Assembly: GCA_040376995.1 (NCBI GenBank)
Contig: JBEIPP010000108.1
Span: forward strand, 1 to 11,058
Length of the DNA stretch: 11,058 bases
DNA from: UBA4416 sp040376995
Lineage (GTDB): Bacteria; Bacteroidota; Bacteroidia; B-17B0; Aurantibacillaceae
Reading direction: 5' to 3'
Shown here: piece after piece, positions 6,380-11,058 of the stretch
Numbering within the stretch: the first letter of the stretch is position 1
Layout of the letters: each line of letters begins with the position of its first letter
Position numbers and translations under genes: made by a program
The notes under the pieces: generated by a model
The model's database searches: none
What the model was told of the DNA's origin: nothing
What the model saw: the letters and a program-made list of their open reading frames with translations, nothing else

Positions 6380-7405
6380 TTATTTAATTTTCATAAACGC
6401 ATCTAGCTCCGTGTTAACCAATTCAATCGAAATATCTTGAATGCATTTGAAATCTGGGCACTGAGAGGGATTTAGTACTCTGCTCGTGTTTGCATTTAAC
6501 CAAGAACTGCAAGGAGAACACGATAAGTTTAACGAAATAATTTTATGTTTTTTACCCTTCCAATCGTATCCATATAATTTAGGATTTGACGCGCCCCAAA
6601 TGGTAAAGGTTGGTTTGTTAAGTGCAACAGCTATATGCATTAATCCACTATCCAATCCAATGTAATAGGTTGAATGATAAATAATTTCCATTACATCATT
6701 CAATGTTGTTTTTCCAATTAATGAAATTACGTTTGGAAAATCAGAAGTATTAATAGTGTTATTTAAATGAGTTTCTGTATGATCTCCTAATAAGACTATA
6801 GTTGTGCTCGATAAATGTTTAAATAAATGAAGCCAATTTTTGAAGGGCCAATTTTTGTAAGGCGCCTGATTATTTGCTGAACTAGCCTGAATAACAATAT
6901 ATTTTGAAGGAAGATTGAATTTGTTGTTTTGTTGAGGTTTATAATTTAAATTGAAATTCAAATCTTGCAAGATTGCTTTTGTGTTAAATAAATGCAGATG
7001 CTGTAAAGCATCATGAATATCTATTTTAGGTTCAATAAAATTAATAGAATTGGAGCTTTGCGCCGATGTAAATTCTTTATAGTTGGTGTAAATCTGTTTG
7101 CCAAATAAAGTAGATAAGATTAGGTGAGATTTACTAAACGAAAAATGGTTTAAAAACACTAGGTCAAATTTTCGTAAATTGAAAATAGAAAACAGGATGA
7201 GCGATATTTTATTTTTCTTAACCTCTATTGCATCAAATAAACTAGTGTTTTCAAAAATAGATTCGCAATCATAACTAGAAGTAAATAAGCCTGTGACTTT
7301 ATAACCTTCTTTTTTAAGTTCATTAACTAATGGCACAAGCAATATTGCGTCTCCAACTCCTGCCGAAAAAAACACTAGGGCTCGTTTGTTATTATGGCTA
7401 ACCAC
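6380..7405 (-). CDS. Glycosyltransferase family 9 (heptosyltransferase-like)
   Basis: GT9 enzymes add a sugar from an ADP- or NDP-sugar to lipopolysaccharide core or related surface glycans at the inner face of the inner membrane. The 341 residues fit a GT-B fold: an N-terminal Rossmann half starting KRALVFFSAGVGDAILLVPL (7-26) and a C-terminal half with the GT9 signature GLDSGLMHIAVALNKPTFTIWGASNP (from about 250). Four cysteines near the end, C296, C299, C316 and C321 (CSPC and CPDFKC), match a feature seen in many GT9 proteins. The start must be the GTG at 7405: an in-frame TAA ends 9 bp upstream (7415-7417), and no ATG exists before the conserved KRALVFF. It diverges from the flippase gene, so the two probably serve the same envelope glycan. 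Confidence 0.88.
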   Translation of the reverse strand: MVSHNNKRALVFFSAGVGDAILLVPLVNELKKEGYKVTGLFTSSYDCESIFENTSLFDAIEVKKNKISLILFSIFNLRKFDLVFLNHFSFSKSHLILSTLFGKQIYTNYKEFTSAQSSNSINFIEPKIDIHDALQHLHLFNTKAILQDLNFNLNYKPQQNNKFNLPSKYIVIQASSANNQAPYKNWPFKNWLHLFKHLSSTTIVLLGDHTETHLNNTINTSDFPNVISLIGKTTLNDVMEIIYHSTYYIGLDSGLMHIAVALNKPTFTIWGASNPKLYGYDWKGKKHKIISLNLSCSPCSSWLNANTSRVLNPSQCPDFKCIQDISIELVNTELDAFMKIK

Positions 7406-7423
7406 CTGATTATTTTATTTTTG
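7393..7423 (+). promoter_or_regulatory. Possible promoter for the flippase gene
   Basis: TATTTTTG at 7416-7423 matches TAnnTTTG, and TATG at 7393-7396 lies 19 bp upstream as a three-of-four match to the -33 TTTG. It overlaps the beginning of the divergent GT9 gene and would give a leader of about 75 nt before the TTG start at 7507. Confidence 0.35.
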
Positions 7424-7506
7424 GATACAAAATAAAGCAAATTTTACGGTTATGTAGCAAGTCCATTAAAAATTCATATTTTTAGATTCTAATCCGCACT
7501 TCTGAC

Positions 7507-8754
7507 TTGTTAAAAAACATCATATCCACGCTATTTACTAAAGGCTTTGTGGCTTTTATAAATTTTGCCATTCTATTGGTTTCTTGCCAGCAATTGGGAA
7601 GTGATATTAGAGGTCAAGTGAGTTTATTGATATTTAATATAGCTATTGTTCAGATTGTTAATGAAATCTACACAGGTTATATATTAGTGTATTTTATACC
7701 AAAGTATTCATTAAAAAAAATATATGCTTTTGGTGTATTTTGGGCATTTATCTGCACTATACTTTGTATTGCCATTATGGCTGTTCTGTTTTTTGTTTTT
7801 GATTTTGGCTCAGGCGACCATTGGATGCACTTGATACTATTGTCGCTTATTATTATTATTCACTCTTTTCACATGGTTATTCTCTTGGCTAAAGAAAAAA
7901 TTAAGATGTATAACTTCCTTAACTTCTTTCAGCCAGCATTATTACTAACGATCTTATTAATTGTTTTTTTTGTTTTTCAAATAAAATCAATTAATAGTTA
8001 TATTATTGCTTTATATGTGTCTTTTTCAGTATCAATCATCCTTTCTATTGTTCAAATAATAAATGTTTTCAAACATATGGATAATCACCTTGTTTTGTTT
8101 GAGCCTAAACGTATTATCGAAAATGGTTTTTATAATCAGTTAGCTAATTTGTGTCATATGTTAAGCAATCGATACAATTTTTATTTACTAGGTAATACCA
8201 TTTTAGTTGGAATTTATTCAAGTGCTACGTCACTTATTGAATCTGTTTGGGTAATTAGCGGAAGTGTTTCTCCTATTATACTTACATACATTGCAAACGA
8301 GAAGGATCCATCTAATAATGCCAAAATTACACTGCTTTTAGCTAAAATTTGTTTTTTGTTAAGTATGTTTTGTGTGTTGGCTCTGTGTTTTATTCCTAGT
8401 GAGTTTTTTGTGTTTTTGTTGGGACAAGATTTTATTCATGTAAAAACCGTTATGCTATATCTATCGCCTGGTATTTTATTGATAAGTTTTGCTACAATTA
8501 TTAGCCACTATTTTGCTGGTTTAGGCAAACAAAAAATATTATTAGTTGCCAATAGTTTTGGCTTACTAACCACTATTTGCACAAGTCGTTATTTAATTTC
8601 TAAAGATCAATTATTAGGAGCAAGTTTTGCAGCTAGTTTGTCTTATTTAACAGCAACCACTATTTTAGTGTTCTTCTTTATAAGAGAAAATAAATTTAGT
8701 GTTTTTGATTTATTGAAGTTTAAAAAGGATTTTGAGTTACTCAAAAAGACTTAA
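7507..8754 (+). CDS. Wzx-like polysaccharide flippase / oligosaccharide transporter, TTG start
   Basis: A 415-residue, strongly hydrophobic protein with roughly 11-12 membrane-spanning stretches (for example about residues 10-28, 40-62, 72-98, 106-127, 136-158, 163-188, 274-300, 316-340, 345-365 and 375-395). Its start MLKNIISTLFTKGFVAFINFAILL and the following QLGSDIRGQVSLL are typical of the polysaccharide-biosynthesis/MATE-like (MOP) superfamily, which moves undecaprenyl-linked glycans across the inner membrane. The specific substrate cannot be read from sequence. The TTG at 7507 is the best start: a TAG lies in frame at 7483, and the first in-frame ATG falls well inside the protein, which would remove three membrane segments. 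It diverges from the GT9 gene, and its stop overlaps the stop of the DUF2752 gene by 4 bp. Confidence 0.82.
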   Translation: MLKNIISTLFTKGFVAFINFAILLVSCQQLGSDIRGQVSLLIFNIAIVQIVNEIYTGYILVYFIPKYSLKKIYAFGVFWAFICTILCIAIMAVLFFVFDFGSGDHWMHLILLSLIIIIHSFHMVILLAKEKIKMYNFLNFFQPALLLTILLIVFFVFQIKSINSYIIALYVSFSVSIILSIVQIINVFKHMDNHLVLFEPKRIIENGFYNQLANLCHMLSNRYNFYLLGNTILVGIYSSATSLIESVWVISGSVSPIILTYIANEKDPSNNAKITLLLAKICFLLSMFCVLALCFIPSEFFVFLLGQDFIHVKTVMLYLSPGILLISFATIISHYFAGLGKQKILLVANSFGLLTTICTSRYLISKDQLLGASFAASLSYLTATTILVFFFIRENKFSVFDLLKFKKDFELLKKT

Positions 8755-9053
8755 TTCATTTGAAAAAGTACTATTTGACGAAGGATAAATTGAACTAGTG
8801 TAATTGCTGTTGTTACAATAAAACCCCACATCACCCATTTACCTCCATGCACATGTTTGATTTTTAATTGTAAAATTAAAAAGATGAGCGTAATGATAAA
8901 AGGAATTAACGCCGCATGATATTGAATTGATTCTACTATATTTCCTTTTAATAATGATATTAAACTGCGTTGCATTCCGCATCCAGGACATTCAATTCCA
9001 AAATTTGATTTGAAAAAGCAAGAAAACAAATGATGTTCAAGCCAAGTAATCAT
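8751..9053 (-). CDS. DUF2752 family small membrane protein
   Basis: The 100-residue product has the DUF2752 hallmark CPGCGMQRSLISLLKGN (22-38), with the paired cysteines C22 and C25, followed by two membrane helices (about 44-63 and 73-94). The function of the family is not established; the CPGCG motif suggests metal binding or redox chemistry at the membrane, which is inference. It lies downstream of the CCC-motif-like gene, and these two families are often neighbours in Bacteroidota. A terminator-like hairpin stands only 13 bp before its ATG, so its expression probably depends on read-through or on processing of the upstream transcript. Its stop overlaps the convergent flippase stop (8751-8754). 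Confidence 0.85.
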   Translation of the reverse strand: MITWLEHHLFSCFFKSNFGIECPGCGMQRSLISLLKGNIVESIQYHAALIPFIITLIFLILQLKIKHVHGGKWVMWGFIVTTAITLVQFILRQIVLFQMN

Positions 9054-9066
9054 AGTTTATTTAAAT

Positions 9067-9102
9067 AAAAATGCCTTTGGTTATTTATCAAAGGCATTTT
9101 TT
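9067..9102. terminator. Terminator-like hairpin between the CCC-motif and DUF2752 genes
   Basis: AAAAATGCCTTTG (9067-9079) pairs perfectly over 13 bp with CAAAGGCATTTTT (9089-9101) around a 9-nt loop. Read on the minus strand it is a stem followed by a T-run, placed 16 bp after the CCC-motif stop (9118) and 13 bp before the DUF2752 ATG. There is no room for a separate DUF2752 promoter between hairpin and start codon, so it may act as an intercistronic attenuator. On the plus strand it also has a T-tail, so it could act in both directions. Confidence 0.7.
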
Positions 9103-9117
9103 ACAAATTCGAAAAAA

Positions 9118-9510
9118 TTATTGTAATCCCATCATGTTCCATGGCATTGCGGCAAATGCAGCGCCTAAAATAAGAATGTAGATAACAAAAAATATTAGAT
9201 AGATTGCCGACAATACAACACCAATAATAGCACATATTTTTCCAGCTTTTAAATTGTTAAATGATGTTAGAGAATATGCATTAGGATTTGCTTTATAGAT
9301 AGTAGTTCCTTTCGAGGCTAAAACTAAGGCTATAATTCCCAGTGTCATACCTATTAAACCATAACAAAAACATAAAACAATAGATAATATACCCAAAACC
9401 AAAACTGCAGCTGAATTCGGAACTGGTATTTGATTATATTGAGTATTGAATAATGGATTTATATTTTGTCCTTGTTGAGGACTTTGATTCGAAAAGTTGT
9501 TTTCTTCCAT
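9118..9510 (-). CDS. CCC-motif-like membrane protein (DUF4190-like)
   Basis: The 130-residue protein has a soluble Gln/Asn-rich N-terminus (1-30), then two hydrophobic segments (about 33-66 and 88-120) flanking a loop KGTTIYKANPNAYSLTSFNNLKAGK. This layout, with the cysteine-bearing VLCFCYGLIGMTLGIIALVLASKG and LKAGKICAIIGVVLSAIYLI, fits the CCC motif membrane proteins of Bacteroidota, of unknown function. In this copy the namesake motif reads C47-F48-C49, so the central cysteine is missing. The ATG at 9510 is the only sensible start. It is the upstream partner of the DUF2752 gene; no phylum-consensus promoter was recognised before it. Confidence 0.78.
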   Translation of the reverse strand: MEENNFSNQSPQQGQNINPLFNTQYNQIPVPNSAAVLVLGILSIVLCFCYGLIGMTLGIIALVLASKGTTIYKANPNAYSLTSFNNLKAGKICAIIGVVLSAIYLIFFVIYILILGAAFAAMPWNMMGLQ

Positions 9511-9611
9511 AGGTTATTTTTTAAGCTAAGATATAGAAATTAGTATTTAAAGCGTATAAATTTTTCACCATACTATTCTGCTTCTAAAATAGTGACAAAA
9601 ATGAAATTTGA

Positions 9612-9701
9612 GATGGCAGTATAAACCAAAACAATAATCTTGTATCATTACCTACTAATTATGAAGAGAAAGCGTTATTAGATAGATATCTAAAAGATTA
9701 G
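9612..9701 (+). pseudogene. Possible 29-codon remnant of a gene's 3' end
   Basis: The frame from 9612 reads DGSINQNNNLVSLPTNYEEKALLDRYLKD and then TAG. It has no start codon, and a stop (TGA at 9609) precedes it. The stretch LPTNYEEKALLDRYLKD has the amphipathic make-up of a real C-terminus rather than of random AT-rich DNA. No family was recognised and 29 codons are too few for certainty; chance is the main alternative. Confidence 0.25.
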
Positions 9702-9825
9702 AGAAATACAATCAATCTCCCATATTACTAAAATAATGTCAAAAAGGCATGGAAAACTATTTGGATTAAAGTTTGATTATTTTGGGTAACAAAGGTACCT
9801 TAGTAATTCAAAATTTATAAACCCC

Positions 9826-9843
9826 GTCTGCCAATAGGTAGGC
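9826..9843. repeat. Hairpin GTCTGCC-AATA-GGTAGGC before trxA
   Basis: GTCTGCC (9826-9832) pairs with GGTAGGC (9837-9843) over 7 bp, including two G.U pairs, around an AATA tetraloop, 16 bp before the trxA ATG. It would lie in the trxA leader. The wobble pairs on both sides suggest either a decayed copy of a dispersed CTGCC-type palindrome or an RNA structure kept by selection; the sequence alone does not decide. Confidence 0.5.
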
Positions 9844-9859
9844 TTAAAAACAAAATAAA

Positions 9860-10177
9860 ATGGCATTAGAAATAACAGATGCAAACTTCGAAGAGTTAGT
9901 GTTAAAATCAGACAAACCAGTATTAGTAGATTTTTGGGCAGAGTGGTGTGGACCTTGCCGCATGGTAGGACCTGTAGTTGAAGAACTTTCTACAGAATAT
10001 GCTGGAAAAGCAGTAGTAGGAAAAGTTAATGTAGATAATAACTCAGGCATTTCAGCGAAATATGGAATCAGAAATATACCTACATTGTTATTCTTCAAAA
10101 ACGGAGAAGTAGTTGAAAAACATGTTGGGGTTGCTGCTAAAAATATCTTAGCTGGTAAGTTAGATTCACACATGTAA
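9860..10177 (+). CDS. trxA: Thioredoxin
   Basis: Cytoplasmic thiol-disulfide reductase that donates electrons to ribonucleotide reductase, peroxiredoxins and other targets and is itself reduced by thioredoxin reductase. The 105 residues are a standard single thioredoxin domain: VLVDFWAEWCGPCRMVGPVVEEL, with active site W29-C30-G31-P32-C33, the buried acidic residue D24, the cis-proline loop RNIPTLLFF (P74), and the G at NGE/HVG before the last helix. There is no signal peptide. The ATG at 9860 directly precedes the conserved first strand. It appears monocistronic, with a hairpin in its leader and a strong terminator behind it. Confidence 0.96.
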   Translation: MALEITDANFEELVLKSDKPVLVDFWAEWCGPCRMVGPVVEELSTEYAGKAVVGKVNVDNNSGISAKYGIRNIPTLLFFKNGEVVEKHVGVAAKNILAGKLDSHM

Positions 10178-10195
10178 TCTTTTGATAAAAAAATT

Positions 10196-10230
10196 AAAAG
10201 TCCGTTTGCCACTGGTAAACGGACTTTTTT
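10196..10230 (+). terminator. Intrinsic terminator of trxA
   Basis: A 15-bp stem (AAAAGTCCGTTTGCC at 10196-10210 with GGTAAACGGACTTTT at 10214-10228, one G.U pair) closes an ACT triloop and ends in a T-run to 10230. It begins 19 bp after the trxA stop. Its AAAAGTCC/GGACTTTT ends resemble those of the 5662-5693 terminator. Confidence 0.9.
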
Positions 10231-10267
10231 GTGATTTTAGTTTATAGCTGTTGTTTCATAAACATAA

Positions 10268-10402
10268 CTCTCCTCTGGAGTGTAAAAAAAGATGGTTTGT
10301 TTATTATAAACATATAGCCTCTCTGAGGCTAATATAAATGCTCCGTAGGAGCATTATGTGTGTAATAAATAATGCAAAAATCTATTTAGCTCCATCGGAG
10401 CG
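10268..10402. repeat. Cluster of four short GC-rich hairpins (CTCC/GGAG type)
   Basis: Four triloop hairpins follow one another: CTCC-TCT-GGAG (10270-10280), TAGCCTC-TCT-GAGGCTA (10315-10331, 7 bp), AATGCTCC-GTA-GGAGCATT (10337-10355, 8 bp) and GCTCC-ATC-GGAGC (10389-10401). Their centres lie about 48, 23 and 49 bp apart, close to multiples of 24. Arms differ while pairing is kept, and the loops are TCT, TCT, GTA and ATC. The GCTCC...GGAGC form, followed by GACATGTTG, is familiar as a dispersed intergenic repeat in Bacteroidota. Spacers are AT-rich and unrelated, so this is not CRISPR. Confidence 0.7.
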
Positions 10403-10509
10403 ACATGTTGTGCCCTATTAAATATTAAATTTAAAGGTGAGTCTAACTCTTTATAATCAAGTATTTACAGTTTGATAACTTTAGCTTAATCATTTTATTA
10501 CTTTTTGGC

Positions 10510-10525
10510 ATTAGGTTTGCCTAAT
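10510..10525 (+). promoter_or_regulatory. Possible -7 box within a dyad, upstream of the 65-residue gene
   Basis: TAGGTTTG (10512-10519) matches TAnnTTTG and lies inside the hairpin-forming dyad ATTAGG-TTTG-CCTAAT (10510-10525). No good -33 TTTG exists at 19-21 bp upstream, so promoter activity is uncertain. If used, it would give a leader of about 115 nt, and the dyad would be a natural operator site. Confidence 0.35.
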
Positions 10526-10554
10526 AATAAGTAATAAAAAACAGAAACTATGAA

Positions 10555-10603
10555 ATAGCCACGTTTGTTTTAAATTCAAACACATAAATTAAAAAATGGC
10601 TAT
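10555..10603 (+). promoter_or_regulatory. Nested inverted repeat in the leader of the 65-residue gene
   Basis: Outer arms ATAGCCA (10555-10561) and TGGCTAT (10597-10603) are perfectly complementary over 7 bp and enclose inner arms GTTTG (10563-10567) and CAAAC (10577-10581). The right outer arm overlaps the ATG of a 7-codon frame (MAITYDN, 10596-10619) that ends 20 bp before the main ATG. This could be a regulatory leader or a DNA-binding site; no riboswitch class is recognised. Confidence 0.4.
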
Positions 10604-10639
10604 AACATATGACAATTAAAAAACAAATAATTTATACCT

Positions 10640-10837
10640 ATGAATACAACGCAAGCAATGATTATATTAACTAATGGGATTAGAAAATATGGTACCATCA
10701 TAAATGGAGAGCATGAGGGAAGAATTAAATTTATTCCAGCTACAGAAATATTAGCAACAGAAGAAAGTCAAATATCTAGTTTAATTGAACATATTCCAGT
10801 ATCTAACATTTACAGTATTGATACATTTTTGAAGTAA
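10640..10837 (+). CDS. Small protein of unknown function (65 residues)
   Basis: I do not recognise this family. The 65-residue product begins MNTTQAMIILTNGIRKYGTII and ends LIEHIPVSNIYSIDTFLK; it is mostly beta-strand-like with no membrane segment, signal peptide or cysteine. The pattern of a short strand, an NG turn, then rKyGtii, and a closing IPVSNIYSID strand is reminiscent of small SH3/Sm-like barrels, which is a guess from pattern only. That it is a real gene is supported by an ATG after an A-rich leader, normal-looking composition, and a strong terminator 20 bp after the stop. It appears monocistronic, with an unusual structured leader upstream. Confidence 0.7.
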   Translation: MNTTQAMIILTNGIRKYGTIINGEHEGRIKFIPATEILATEESQISSLIEHIPVSNIYSIDTFLK

Positions 10838-10856
10838 ATTTCTCAAGCTCAAACAT

Positions 10857-10893
10857 AAAAAATCCTCATCATTTATTTGGTGAGGATTTTTTT
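10857..10893 (+). terminator. Intrinsic terminator of the 65-residue gene
   Basis: AAAAAATCCTCATC (10857-10870) pairs over 14 bp (one T.G) with GGTGAGGATTTTTT (10879-10892) around an ATTTATTT loop, ending in a T-run. It begins 20 bp after the stop and supports the reality of this small gene. Confidence 0.88.
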
Positions 10894-10918
10894 ATTCATA
10901 ATTGAGTGATTATGCATT

Positions 10919-11058
10919 AGACCTCTTTCATAATTGACAATCTTTTATTCATAACAAGATATTAAGGTTCTGAAAAATAGAGGAATTGTTTTTGAATTTT
11001 GAGTATGAAATGGGAAGATATTAAAAATCAAAAACCTGCTGTTTTTAAGAGACTTACA
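10919..11058 (+). mobile_element. Left end of a probable IS5-like insertion sequence (truncated by window edge)
   Basis: The element is inferred from the transposase-like N-terminus at 11005 and from AGACCTCTTTCATAATTG (10919-10936), which has the look of IS5-type terminal inverted repeats that start GA(A/C)CTCTT. About 85 bp would separate this end from the start codon, a usual distance. A TTGACA (10934-10939) with GATATT 18 bp further on could be the element's own promoter. The exact boundary, the target duplication and the right end cannot be seen. Confidence 0.5.
11005..11058 (+). CDS. N-terminus of a probable IS5-family transposase (partial)
   Basis: An ATG at 11005 opens a frame running to the window edge: 18 codons, MKWEDIKNQKPAVFKRLT. 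The pattern MK(W/Y)E.I.....FKRLTG, followed by a helix-turn-helix, is the usual start of a group of IS5-like DDE transposases (DDE_Tnp_4 type) common in Bacteroidota and Cyanobacteria. Only the first part of the DNA-binding region is visible and no catalytic residue can be checked. With so few residues an unrelated protein remains possible. Confidence 0.55.
   Translation, partial: MKWEDIKNQKPAVFKRLT

Larger units (their letters stand above)
9511..9859. other. 349-bp gap between the divergent CCC-motif gene and trxA
   Basis: It holds no complete gene. Visible contents are a short open frame resembling a protein tail (9612-9701), small palindromes TAGATATCTA (around 9681-9690) and AAGGTACCTT (9792-9801), and a GC-rich hairpin just before trxA (9826-9843). 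Promoters for both flanking genes should lie here, but I found no exact TTTG-N19-TAnnTTTG match. The closest is TTATTTTG at 9777-9784, one base short in its spacing. Confidence 0.6.
10178..10639. other. 462-bp gap between trxA and the 65-residue gene
   Basis: From left to right it contains the trxA terminator (10196-10230), the four-hairpin cluster (10268-10402), about 105 bp of featureless AT-rich DNA (10403-10508), a TAGGTTTG box inside a 6-bp dyad (10510-10525), and a nested inverted repeat in the putative leader (10555-10603). No gene-sized frame is present; a 7-codon frame MAITYDN occupies 10596-10619. Confidence 0.65.

Noticed and set aside
7425..7436. CAAAATA on the plus strand as a -7 box for the GT9 gene
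   Set aside because: It has one spacer base where the TAnnTTTG consensus has two, and no -33 match lies at the right distance.
9760..9784. TTTG and TTATTTTG before trxA as a promoter
   Set aside because: The spacing is about 14 bp instead of 19-21 and the -7 box is one base short, so neither element fits the phylum consensus well.
9844..10212. A 122-codon minus-strand frame covering trxA
   Set aside because: It is antisense to thioredoxin and runs through the trxA terminator; thioredoxin is unmistakable on the plus strand.
10268..10402. Hairpin cluster considered as a CRISPR array
   Set aside because: Units are 11-19 bp palindromes with differing arms and irregular AT-rich spacers, and no cas genes are nearby.

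Overview
The window looks like a chromosomal stretch of an AT-rich member of the Bacteroidota. The evidence is: a PurM of the divergent form found in that phylum; a CCC-motif-type membrane protein next to a DUF2752 protein; A/T-rich leaders without clear Shine-Dalgarno sequences; a clean Bacteroidota-type promoter (TTTG, 19 bp, TAnnTTTG) before icd; and gaps filled with short GC-rich palindromes. No species can be named from the sequence.

Layout. Positions 2-1669 (+) hold the C-terminal 555 residues of a large beta-propeller-like protein whose start lies left of the window. It converges on a metF-purM operon on the minus strand (3889 to 1727), which links one-carbon folate chemistry with purine synthesis. 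Reading right from about 4058 are icd (NADP-isocitrate dehydrogenase), a 79-residue NifU C-terminal-domain iron-sulfur protein closed by a strong terminator, and a GNAT acetyltransferase. Next comes a divergent pair for cell-surface glycans: a GT9 glycosyltransferase (-, GTG start) and a Wzx-like multi-spanning flippase (+, TTG start). The flippase stop overlaps the stop of a minus-strand DUF2752 gene. Upstream of that gene lies a CCC-motif-like membrane protein gene, with a terminator-like hairpin between the two. After a 349-bp gap come trxA (+) with a 15-bp-stem terminator, a cluster of four short hairpins, a 65-residue unrecognised protein behind a structured leader, its terminator, and at the right edge the first 18 codons of a probable IS5-like transposase.

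The genes are mostly housekeeping (folate/purine, TCA cycle, Fe-S assembly, thiol redox) with a small envelope-glycan island. I see no phage, defence system, CRISPR array, tRNA or rRNA. The least explained material is between genes. At least five different kinds of palindromic or dispersed-repeat-like element occupy the gaps (1678-1706, 5373-5389, 5711-5754 with 6254-6290, 6311-6360, 9826-9843, 10268-10402), and a layered inverted-repeat leader precedes the 65-residue gene. These and the small gene are the best places to look for something undescribed. I did not find a convincing new multi-gene system.
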